From Lewinellaceae bacterium (GTDB taxonomy: Bacteria > Bacteroidota > Bacteroidia > Chitinophagales > Saprospiraceae), in contig JACJYA010000025.1 in NCBI GenBank assembly GCA_020636315.1, positions 10,580 to 74,579 of the forward strand: 64,000 nt of DNA, in the 5' to 3' direction. Both the position numbers and the translations under genes were made by a program. Positions 23,924 through 30,676 of this stretch are shown here, piece after piece. Within the stretch, counting starts at the first letter, position 1. Each line of letters starts with the position of its first letter. The notes beneath the pieces were generated by a model. The model made no database searches and was not told the origin of the DNA. It saw only the letters and a list, made by a program, of their open reading frames with translations.

Positions 23924-25048
23924 ATGGCTAAACAGGCTCAATACGATTATATCTACTATGGCACCCGATGCAAGGCCGGTGAGGTGGTTGCCTTTGTCCG
24001 GCACGTCCTGCAGGCCAACATGCGCGCCGAAGCCCGCGGACAGCGCAAGACGCCCATCTGCATCTGGGGCAGGCACGGCATCGGCAAAACGGAGATCGTA
24101 CAGGCGCTGGCCGAGCAGATTGGATACCGCTTTCGGTACATTGCCCCCGCTCAGTTCGAGGAAATGGGAGACCTCGTGGGTATGCCTTCCATAGAAGGGG
24201 GGCGCACAGTCTTCCGTTCTCCGGAGTGGGTTCCTCAGGAAGAAGGGCCCGGCATCCTCCTTATTGATGATGTCAACCGGGCCGATGACCGCATCCTTCG
24301 GGGGATTATGCAGCTCTTACAGAATTTCGAGCTGGTCAGCTGGAAGCTTCCGCCCAAATGGCAGATCATTCTCACTGCCAACCCCGACGGAGGAGACTAT
24401 TCGGTGACCCCGATGGATGACGCTATGATCACCAGGATGATGCACATCACCCTGGAGTTCGACCCCCGGGAATGGGCCAAATGGGCCGAACAGAACGGCA
24501 TCGATTCCCGGGGGATCGATTTTGTGCTGACCTATCCGGAGGTGGTCACCGGACTGCGCACCACGCCGCGAACTCTGGTCCAGTTTTTCGAAACCATTGC
24601 CGGGATCGATAACCTGGGCGCCAACCTGGGCCTGGTGCGCACCCTCGCCGATTCCTGCCTCGACCAGAATACTGCCGCTACCTTTATCGCTTTCGTCAAT
24701 CAGGAGTTGCGCGCTCTGGTCAAACCTCAACTCATCTGCGATACCCGGGATTTTACTGCTGAGGTGGAATTGCCTCTGCGGAAAATCGTTCAGAAAAAAT
24801 CTCTGAGGGTAGATATTCTCGCCACCATCTGTACCCGCCTTTCCAACTATCTAACCCTTACCGAGCGGCCTTTGGATGGCCGGCAATTGCAGAACGTCAT
24901 CGATTTTATTAAGCTGGACTTTCTGCCCAATGACCTCCGGCTCACACTGGCCCAGGACCTGGCCGATCCGGATAAACCCAACAATTCCAACCTGCTGCCT
25001 ATTATGGAAGACCCTGAAATCGGGAAGATCCTGCTGGAGGGGATGTAG
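23924..25048 (+). CDS. MoxR-type AAA+ ATPase
   Basis: 374 residues. Walker A WGRHGIGKTEIVQALA (about 48-63), Walker B GILLIDDVNRADDRI, sensor-1 WQIILTANPDGGDY and the arginine-bearing VTPMDDAMITRMMH stretch are all present; the C-terminal lid follows. MoxR proteins are chaperone-like ATPases that normally act with a VWA-domain partner encoded next door. No VWA gene lies here, so this is an orphan or its partner is elsewhere. ATG 23924 is preferred over a TTG at 23903. Confidence 0.88.
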   Translation: MAKQAQYDYIYYGTRCKAGEVVAFVRHVLQANMRAEARGQRKTPICIWGRHGIGKTEIVQALAEQIGYRFRYIAPAQFEEMGDLVGMPSIEGGRTVFRSPEWVPQEEGPGILLIDDVNRADDRILRGIMQLLQNFELVSWKLPPKWQIILTANPDGGDYSVTPMDDAMITRMMHITLEFDPREWAKWAEQNGIDSRGIDFVLTYPEVVTGLRTTPRTLVQFFETIAGIDNLGANLGLVRTLADSCLDQNTAATFIAFVNQELRALVKPQLICDTRDFTAEVELPLRKIVQKKSLRVDILATICTRLSNYLTLTERPLDGRQLQNVIDFIKLDFLPNDLRLTLAQDLADPDKPNNSNLLPIMEDPEIGKILLEGM

Positions 25049-25140
25049 GAAAGGCGAATAAAGGTATCTCTTTTTCAAGACAGAACCACCGGTGAAGTTT
25101 TGAGCATCTTTGTGATCAGTGAATTATTAAAACTCAGGGC

Positions 25141-25170
25141 TCAACCTCAGCCTCAACCTCAAACCTTAGG
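25141..25170 (-). repeat. Hexamer array (TCAACC on plus)
   Basis: TCAACC, TCAGCC, TCAACC, TCAAAC and CTTAGG in register. On the minus strand the unit is GGTTGA, as at 23125-23166. It lies about 90 bases behind the AAA+ gene and is oriented against it, so it is not stop-anchored. Confidence 0.55.
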
Positions 25171-25259
25171 GTAATAAATTGCATGCTGTCCACAGATCTC
25201 TCCGGGCGGATGAATAATCGGGGTTGGCTTATCTGTTACCCTCCCTTTTCCAAAAAAAC

Positions 25260-25267
25260 TATATTTG
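25260..25267 (+). promoter_or_regulatory. TATATTTG promoter box for the TolB-like gene
   Basis: Exact match to the Bacteroidota -7 element TAnnTTTG, 47 bases before the chosen ATG at 25314. No clear TTTG at -33. Confidence 0.6.
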
Positions 25268-25313
25268 TAGTAAAAGCTTGTCCTCGATAAACAAACAATT
25301 ACACCAATTTTCT

Positions 25314-26213
25314 ATGAGAACCCTTAACCTGACTCTCGCTTTCCTTTTACTAGGCGCTATGGCCCTGGCTCAAAACCGCGTCAACTACGGTTCCCTGAGC
25401 TGGTCGAAAGACGGGCGGCAGATCCTGTTCTCCAGCATTGAAGTTTTACCCGACTGGTCCAATTATTCCCCGTTCAACTGGCGGTTATACCTTTATGACC
25501 TAAAGCAGGACAAACTGGAACTGATCGACAGGTCCGCCATGTTCGGCGCCTTTTCTCCGGATGGGAGCCAGGTCGTCTATAGCAAGAATACCGGAGCCAG
25601 CTGGGACTTGTTTATCAAAAACCTGGACACCGGGAAAAAGACAAAGGTCACCGATACCCCCCAACGGGAATCAGCGCCCGACTGGTCTCCCGACGGCCGT
25701 ATGATCGTATTTACGAAAGACCTGAAAAAGGGGGTATCCGCCATCTATTCTATGGACCCCAGTGGAAGAAACGTCCGCAACCTGTCTCAAAACGGCCAGT
25801 TCGAATGCCACAATCCCGAATTCTCTCCCGATGGTGACCGTATCATTTACTACATGGACCGGGGCGACAAAAAAGACCAGGTGTATGTCATGGAAATATG
25901 GTCCGGTTTTTCCAGGAATGTGACCCAGGACAGAAACCACAATTTCCATCCGGCCTGGTTTGATAACCAGGCACTGCTTTTTACCCGTGGTAATGACCAG
26001 CTGTGCATAAAAGAGCTAGATGGAGGCCCCACCATTCCCGTCGAAGGCATCCAGTCCTTCTTCGCCCGGTACAATGCCCGGAGTAAGCAGGCCGCCTACA
26101 TCAGCAAGGAAGATCAGTCCATTTATGTGCAAAAGATGAAAGGAAAACCAGGAAGGTTGAAACTGGGAAATGCAGCGCGCATCATCACTCCGGAACTCAT
26201 CAGGGGCCGGTGA
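25314..26213 (+). CDS. Secreted TolB/PD40-like beta-propeller protein
   Basis: 299 residues, signal peptide ending near GAMALAQ, then at least five PD40 blades: YGSLSWSKDGRQILFSS, SAMFGAFSPDGSQVVYSK, ESAPDWSPDGRMIVFTK, ECHNPEFSPDGDRIIYYMD and a degenerate NFHPAWFDNQALLFT. TolB-like propellers bind protein partners or cell-wall peptides in the periplasm; no enzyme site is visible. I chose ATG 25314 because it gives a clean signal peptide and a well-placed promoter; the frame from 25224 would run through the promoter. Confidence 0.8.
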   Translation: MRTLNLTLAFLLLGAMALAQNRVNYGSLSWSKDGRQILFSSIEVLPDWSNYSPFNWRLYLYDLKQDKLELIDRSAMFGAFSPDGSQVVYSKNTGASWDLFIKNLDTGKKTKVTDTPQRESAPDWSPDGRMIVFTKDLKKGVSAIYSMDPSGRNVRNLSQNGQFECHNPEFSPDGDRIIYYMDRGDKKDQVYVMEIWSGFSRNVTQDRNHNFHPAWFDNQALLFTRGNDQLCIKELDGGPTIPVEGIQSFFARYNARSKQAAYISKEDQSIYVQKMKGKPGRLKLGNAARIITPELIRGR

Positions 26214-26285
26214 GGCTGCCGCTGGCGGAGGGATGCGGGTGTATTGGCAAACTACTGTGTCAATAATATTTTGTAATACTGGGAA

Positions 26286-26335
26286 AGACTTGACAAGTTT
26301 TCTCCCGGGCGCCTTCCGGTAAACTTGTCAAGTCT
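26286..26335. terminator. 15-bp perfect inverted repeat between convergent genes
   Basis: Arms AGACTTGACAAGTTT (26286-26300) and its exact complement (26321-26335) with a 20-base GC-rich loop. It sits between the 3' ends of the TolB-like gene (plus) and the cytochrome gene (minus), so it may stop both transcripts; no T-run follows, so a dispersed palindrome is the alternative. Confidence 0.5.
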
Positions 26336-26345
26336 AATACTTTTA

Positions 26346-26381
26346 AGTACCTGGACGCAATTAGTGAGACACAAAGTGCCG
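26346..26381 (-). repeat. Dispersed element family 2, copy 1
   Basis: Plus strand AAGTACCTGGACGCAATT followed by AGTGAGACACAAAGTGCC. Related sequence is found behind ftsW (57401-57445, opposite orientation) and at the ends of the element behind ftsZ (63719-63845). Confidence 0.5.
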
Positions 26382-26395
26382 TCTAAGGTGCTGGT

Positions 26396-26427
26396 ATTCA
26401 ATCATTCAGTCATTCATTAATTCAGTT
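26396..26427 (-). repeat. Octamer array nnnTGAAT after the cytochrome c gene
   Basis: Minus strand, four octamers beginning 8 bases after the TAA stop (26435-26437): AACTGAAT, TAATGAAT, GACTGAAT, then GATTGAAT. The same units, in the same orientation to the gene, follow ftsW (57367-57398). Confidence 0.65.
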
Positions 26428-26434
26428 CATGTAC

Positions 26435-26941
26435 TTACTCCCCCAGTATATACCATTCAATAGCCTCCACATCCAGGTTGGCGCGGCGGCCAATCTCTAC
26501 CGGAGCGTAATTGGCGGCAAGGTAATCGAGGATATCTGCTTCGTTTTTGCCCAGTTCCCATAAGCCCTGGGTGCGTTGCATCCAGCGGATCATCTCCTGC
26601 CAGCCGTCGCGGGTGGCGCGGTTCTGGGCGATGAGTTTGCCGCTGTGGCAGCCGGTGCAGGTGGCCCGGACAACCTCAAAACCTTCCGCTACGCGCAGGC
26701 CGGTTGCAAGGTGGATGCCGTCTGCGATGCGTTCATCGGCAGAGGGCAGGTCGGCAACAGGCATTTCCCGTTTTACGGCAGCAGCAGTTGCTTCCCTGCT
26801 CTGGGAAAAGGGATTGCCCATCAGGCCGTAGTAGATCAGCCCTGTTGCGAGTACTACGATAAAAGAAGACAAAAAGATAATGGCGCGGTAGAGGCTGCGC
26901 AGTAGTTTGTCGTAGTCCTGGGTGTCGTTCGGCTTTCCCAT
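26435..26941 (-). CDS. Membrane-anchored monoheme cytochrome c (SorB-like)
   Basis: 168 residues with one N-terminal anchor helix (about 19-41), no cleavage site seen, and a single heme motif CTGCH at 95-99 in the periplasmic domain; Met residues in MIRWMQRTQGLWEL are candidate distal ligands. It lies 12 bp behind the SorA-like molybdoenzyme gene, so it is the likely electron acceptor of that enzyme, as SorB is for SorA. Here the cytochrome is tethered rather than soluble, which suggests hand-over to the respiratory chain at the membrane. Confidence 0.85.
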   Translation of the reverse strand: MGKPNDTQDYDKLLRSLYRAIIFLSSFIVVLATGLIYYGLMGNPFSQSREATAAAVKREMPVADLPSADERIADGIHLATGLRVAEGFEVVRATCTGCHSGKLIAQNRATRDGWQEMIRWMQRTQGLWELGKNEADILDYLAANYAPVEIGRRANLDVEAIEWYILGE

Positions 26942-26953
26942 TTGTTTATGACG

Positions 26954-28249
26954 TTAAACTACCTTTACAGCAATTCTGTGGCAGGCATTGTTCAGATATC
27001 CTTTAGGGTTCCAGCCGGGCAGCAGCATGGGCTGCATGGCGCCGTTGCTGTCGGTGGCGCGGGCCCACACTTCGTAGTACCCTTTTTTAGGGAAGCCGGC
27101 TTCTGCCTGCCAGTGTTGCCATGCGTGGCGGTTGGTTGGTTTTTCCAGCCGGCAGGGGCGCCAGGTCATGCCAAAATCTATGGAATAGTGCATTTCCCTG
27201 ACTTCAAGATCGCCTGCCCAGGCGTGGCCGCGGAGAGGCAACTGCTGGCCTTGCCGGATCATCGCGCCTGTTTTGGGGTAGGTGATGAGCGACTTGACGG
27301 GCATGGATTCGATGATGCACATATCTTCATCAGCCACTTTGGCGCCGGGAGCTACGGGGTTGCAGGGCACGCGGTAGGATTGCCCGCCCATTTTCACGCC
27401 GTCGTGCACCTTGTTGCGGATGGAGATGCGCTCCAGCCACTTGCCGGAACAACTTGCCGGCCATCCGCCGACGACGAGGCGCAGCGGGTAGCCGTTGAGC
27501 CAGGGCAGGGGCTCTCCGTTCAGGCTCCAGGCGATGAGTGTTTCGGGTTCCATGGCTTTGGCGACAGGCACCCCCCGGGAAATGGGTTCTTTGCCGGGAT
27601 CTCCGCTGGCGTGGGTATCTTTTCCGTAATAACCGATATACACCGCGTCGCTTTTTATTCCAACATCCTGCAGGACATCACGCAGGCGTACGCCCGTCCA
27701 CGCGGCGCAGCCAACTGCACCGACGGACCACTGGTTGCCTTTGGCCGGCGGGTTGAACTCCTTGCGGCCATTGCCCCCGCATTCCAGGGTGAGTTGCAGG
27801 GTAACCTGTTCGAAACGCTGCTTCAGCTCTGATAGGGTATAGGTTCTCTTTTGCCGGGCCGATTCGCCATCGATAGTGAGCGTCCAGGTGTTGGGGTTGA
27901 TCGTTTCCGCCTCTGGCGGGATGCCGTTGTTGCGCACGAAAAACAGATCTGCCGGCGTCAGCTCTGGGTCCAGCAGGTGGGCGGGTGTTTCGGCGTTGAT
28001 GGGGCGGTCGTTGAGCACCACCAGTTCCGGGTGCTTGCCGGGGAGTTGGAAGGGCTCGTCAGATTGGGCCAGCCCTGCCGGGATCATGCCCGCTGGGAAA
28101 TACTCCGCGAATACCATTTCGCCGCCCAGGGCCAGGCTCATGGCTGCCAGGGCGCTTTTCTGCAGGAAACCCCGCCGGGGCATGGGGCTGGCGGTGCGGC
28201 CTTCCTCTTTGGCATCTTTGTTGTAAAGTTGGTGGATATCGGCCTTCAT
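26954..28249 (-). CDS. Sulfite dehydrogenase-like molybdoenzyme (SorA/sulfite oxidase family)
   Basis: 431 residues. A twin-arginine signal, PRRGFLQKSALAAMSLALGG, predicts export of the folded protein. The molybdopterin domain holds the cofactor cysteine Cys157 in LTLECGGNGRKEF and the later LNGYPLRLVVGGWPA; the C-terminal part, with MHYSIDFGMTWRPCRLEKP, is the Mo-co dimerisation domain. SorA-type enzymes oxidise sulfite to sulfate in the periplasm. Substrate is inferred from family and the adjacent cytochrome gene; other sulfite oxidase-fold enzymes cannot be excluded. Confidence 0.85.
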   Translation of the reverse strand: MKADIHQLYNKDAKEEGRTASPMPRRGFLQKSALAAMSLALGGEMVFAEYFPAGMIPAGLAQSDEPFQLPGKHPELVVLNDRPINAETPAHLLDPELTPADLFFVRNNGIPPEAETINPNTWTLTIDGESARQKRTYTLSELKQRFEQVTLQLTLECGGNGRKEFNPPAKGNQWSVGAVGCAAWTGVRLRDVLQDVGIKSDAVYIGYYGKDTHASGDPGKEPISRGVPVAKAMEPETLIAWSLNGEPLPWLNGYPLRLVVGGWPASCSGKWLERISIRNKVHDGVKMGGQSYRVPCNPVAPGAKVADEDMCIIESMPVKSLITYPKTGAMIRQGQQLPLRGHAWAGDLEVREMHYSIDFGMTWRPCRLEKPTNRHAWQHWQAEAGFPKKGYYEVWARATDSNGAMQPMLLPGWNPKGYLNNACHRIAVKVV

Positions 28250-28322
28250 GAAGGAATGATATGATATTTTACTGTATCAAATAAAAATAAGCTGTAACGG
28301 AACAGATTATTAGGGATTTGGC

Positions 28323-28360
28323 CCAGAAACTCAGAAACCCCAGAAACTCAGAAACCCCTA
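28323..28360 (-). repeat. Stop-anchored octamer array GTTTCTGR after the small membrane gene
   Basis: Minus strand, directly behind the TAG stop (28358-28360): GTTTCTGA, GTTTCTGG, one extra G, then the same pair again. Equivalent to a 17-bp unit twice. Unit shared with 18426-18461 and with the family 1 elements. Confidence 0.6.
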
Positions 28361-28588
28361 CACCCTGCAACTCCCTCCCGGGCACATCTGCCAGTCGAAA
28401 ATGCCCTGGGCCAGGAGTAATGCGCCCAGTGCAAAAACCGTCCCCTCATGAGAATAGAACAGGAAATCGCCCATGCAGAAAGCGCCGAAGGCCAGTTGCA
28501 GCAGGCGCACGGCATGCCAGCGTTGCCGGTAGAACCATCCGGCTTTTTTCTGAGCAGTTTCGGAAGAAGAATTGGTTGTTTTGACCAT
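28358..28588 (-). CDS. Small membrane protein, DUF2892-like
   Basis: 76 residues. A short basic cytosolic start (KKAGWFYRQRWHAVR), then two membrane helices (LLQLAFGAFCMGDFLF and GTVFALGALLLAQGIFDW) and a cysteine-bearing end MCPGGSCRV. Small Bacteroidota proteins with this layout belong near DUF2892/YgaP-tail proteins and often sit with sulfur genes. Start at ATG 28588; the longer frame lies in the promoter region. It precedes the SorA gene by 108 bp on the same strand. Confidence 0.6.
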   Translation of the reverse strand: MVKTTNSSSETAQKKAGWFYRQRWHAVRLLQLAFGAFCMGDFLFYSHEGTVFALGALLLAQGIFDWQMCPGGSCRV

Positions 28589-28749
28589 GATCTCAATCTG
28601 TTTTTTCTTCTTGTATCCTGATATTACTACATTCGTTATTTCAGGCACAGCGCAAGCGAAATTAGGCAAAAAAACTAATTCTGACGGTGAGCAGGATCAC
28701 AGTCCTGCGCCTTTCTGAAAAATATACGCCCGGGCAATCAGGGCAAAAA

Positions 28750-29739
28750 ATGAATGACATGGCAACAAGCAAAACTCCTTCCCGCCCCAGGATCGTGGTG
28801 CTGGATGGCCACACCCTCAACCCTGGCGACCTCAGTTGGGCCAAGCTGAGGGCAATGGGGCAGGTGAACATTTACGATCATTCCACTCCGAAAGAGATCC
28901 CGGAGCGCGCCGGGAGCGCCGATATCATTCTGGTGAATAAGGCCATTATCGACAAGGAGCAACTGGAGCGGCTCCCTTCGTTGAAATGCATCTGCGTGAC
29001 CGCTTCCGGATACAACAATATCGATGTGGAGCGGGCGGCAGAGCGGCAGATCCCGGTATGCAATGCGGTGGGCTATGGCACAGATTCGGTGGCCCAGCAC
29101 GTTTTTGCGCTGTTGCTGGAACTGACGAACAGGGTGCGGGCGCATCACGAAACCGTTCTGGAAGGGGAGTGGGGGCGCAGCCGGGATTTTTGTTATACGC
29201 TGGGGGCAATCCCTGAGCTTTCCGGCAAAGTGATGGGCATTTATGGCTTTGGCCGCATCGGGCAGCGGGTGGCTTCCATAGCCCAGGCCTTTGGCATGGA
29301 AGTGATCGCCACTCACAAGCATCCCGAACGCGATGCCCGCCCGGGAGTATCCTTCGTCCCCATCGATACTCTGTTTGAAAAAAGTGACGTCATCTCCCTT
29401 CACGCCCCCCTGACACCAGAAAACAGAAGGGTTGTCAATGCCGGCAGGCTGGCCCTCATGAAGCGCACTGCCTACCTGATCAATACGGGAAGAGGGGGAC
29501 TGATCGATGAACCAGCCCTGAAACTTGCCCTGCGCAGCGCTCAACTGGCCGGTGCAGCCCTCGATGTCCTTTCCGAAGAACCCCCGAGGGCGGGAAGCCT
29601 TCTTCTAGATGCCCCCAATTGCCTGATTACACCCCACATGGCCTGGGCCACCCGGGAAGCACGCCAGCGCCTGCTGGACATCACTGTTGAAAATGTTAAG
29701 GCGTTTCTCAGAGGAGAACCCAGGAATGTGGTGGATTAA
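28750..29739 (+). CDS. D-2-hydroxyacid dehydrogenase (glycerate/hydroxypyruvate type)
   Basis: 329 residues. NAD-binding GIYGFGRIGQRVASIA, catalytic Arg in LINTGRGGLIDE, Glu in VLSEEPPR and His in CLITPHMAWATR are all in place; GDLSWAKLRAMGQVNIYDHS is the usual N-terminal catalytic half. The hydroxypyruvate reductase/glycerate dehydrogenase group is the best guess for the substrate (GYGTDSVAQHVFALLLELTN fits that group). ATGs at 28750 and 28759 are both possible; a GTG at 28687 opens the frame. Divergent from the small membrane gene. Converges with the LysM gene, gap 34 bp. Confidence 0.88.
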   Translation: MNDMATSKTPSRPRIVVLDGHTLNPGDLSWAKLRAMGQVNIYDHSTPKEIPERAGSADIILVNKAIIDKEQLERLPSLKCICVTASGYNNIDVERAAERQIPVCNAVGYGTDSVAQHVFALLLELTNRVRAHHETVLEGEWGRSRDFCYTLGAIPELSGKVMGIYGFGRIGQRVASIAQAFGMEVIATHKHPERDARPGVSFVPIDTLFEKSDVISLHAPLTPENRRVVNAGRLALMKRTAYLINTGRGGLIDEPALKLALRSAQLAGAALDVLSEEPPRAGSLLLDAPNCLITPHMAWATREARQRLLDITVENVKAFLRGEPRNVVD

Positions 29740-29773
29740 GGGAATACGACAGACTCATAATCCACCCGAAACA

Positions 29774-30274
29774 TTAGCCCTCCAGCGGAGGAATGCGCAG
29801 CACCTGCCCCGGATAGATGAGGTCTGGGTCTTTCAGCATGGGTTTGTTGGCCTCAAAGATCACCGGGTACTTCATGGCGTTTCCATAGAACTTTTTGGCG
29901 ATCTTGGAGAGCGAATCTCCTTTTTTGACTTCGTAGAACTGAGCTTCGGGCTCCGGTTCCGGTGCGTTAACGACGAGCCGGTCATCCACGGCGGCAATCC
30001 CTGTTATATTACCCAGGGCAAGGATGATCTTTTCCCGTTCGGCCTGGGAGCTCACTTCCCCGGAAACAATGGCGGTGTCGCCCTGAAGTTCGACCTGAAG
30101 GCCCTTGGCTTTCAGCCCCAGCCCTTCCACTGCACTTTTCAGAAGGGCTGCTTTCTGGCGGGCCAGCATTTCTGCTGCCGATTCTTTGGTTGTTTCCGGG
30201 GTTTTCGGTGCAGCTTCTTCTTCTTTTGAGAAAAGCTTGGCGCCTGCATTTTTGAGAAAAGAGAAAATTCCCAT
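29774..30274 (-). CDS. BON-LysM protein (Kbp/YgaU-like)
   Basis: 166 residues. An N-terminal FLKNAGAKLFSKEEE, a BON domain (GLKAKGLQVELQGDTAIVSG to GIAAVDDRLVV) and a C-terminal LysM (QFYEVKKGDSLSKIAKKFYG to YPGQVLRIPPL). The layout is that of E. coli Kbp (YgaU), a cytosolic K+-binding protein; there is no signal peptide, which agrees. Ion binding here is inference. Confidence 0.9.
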   Translation of the reverse strand: MGIFSFLKNAGAKLFSKEEEAAPKTPETTKESAAEMLARQKAALLKSAVEGLGLKAKGLQVELQGDTAIVSGEVSSQAEREKIILALGNITGIAAVDDRLVVNAPEPEPEAQFYEVKKGDSLSKIAKKFYGNAMKYPVIFEANKPMLKDPDLIYPGQVLRIPPLEG

Positions 30275-30294
30275 GGTCTGTTTTTTGGTTTAAA

Positions 30295-30672
30295 AATCAT
30301 TATTTTTATCACGAAAAATCATTTCCTTATCAATATTATCCGGTAGAAAACTGTCACAAATTTCAATTTTTTTGCAAAAAAAGAGAGCCATTTATTGATA
30401 GCTGAACTGTGTAGTATCCCGATGAAAGAAGGAAATGCCTCTTTTTTACCTCCTTTTGCGCCCTATCTGATATGGATAAGATAGAAGCAGTGGTTTCAGG
30501 GTGTAAAGCAACTGTTGAGTGTATTGATGTCACTTTTTTTAAACTTGAGTACAAAAAAATTTGGAAGGTTACCACAATTTATATTACTTTTGAGAACTAC
30601 CAATAATTTTCTTCACTCTATCAGAGAGAGCGCGTTAGTGAGAGGCCCCAACATCCTCTGTTGGGGCTTTTT
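30295..30672. other. Gene-free spacer holding an orphan promoter and terminator
   Basis: No convincing gene. The left half (30295-30540) is AT-rich and holds the promoter region of the BON-LysM gene. The right half carries a plus-strand TACTTTTG box and a perfect terminator hairpin, described separately. The small frames here lack codon bias and family features. Confidence 0.6.
30560..30592 (+). promoter_or_regulatory. Orphan Bacteroidota promoter (TTTG, 21 bp, TACTTTTG)
   Basis: TTTG at 30560-30563 and TACTTTTG at 30585-30592, spacing close to the consensus TTTG-N19-TAnnTTTG. It points away from the BON-LysM gene and into the end of the antisense kinase gene; no plus-strand gene follows. 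Confidence 0.5.
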
Positions 30673-30676
30673 TTAT
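30597..30676 (+). ncRNA. Candidate small RNA, about 80 nt
   Basis: Bounded by the promoter box just upstream and the intrinsic terminator at 30645-30675. Contains a small CTCT...AGAG hairpin ahead of the terminator and no ATG. No known RNA family recognised; the call rests only on promoter plus terminator. Confidence 0.4.
30645..30675 (+). terminator. Rho-independent terminator
   Basis: Perfect 9-bp stem GCCCCAACA (30645-30653) and TGTTGGGGC (30659-30667) with a 5-base loop, followed by seven T. Oriented for plus-strand transcription, where no protein gene ends; read on the minus strand it has no T-run. Confidence 0.8.

Noticed and set aside
26214..26300. Intrinsic terminator for the TolB-like gene
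   Set aside because: The inverted repeat is strong but no T-run follows on either strand; kept only as a possible two-way end.
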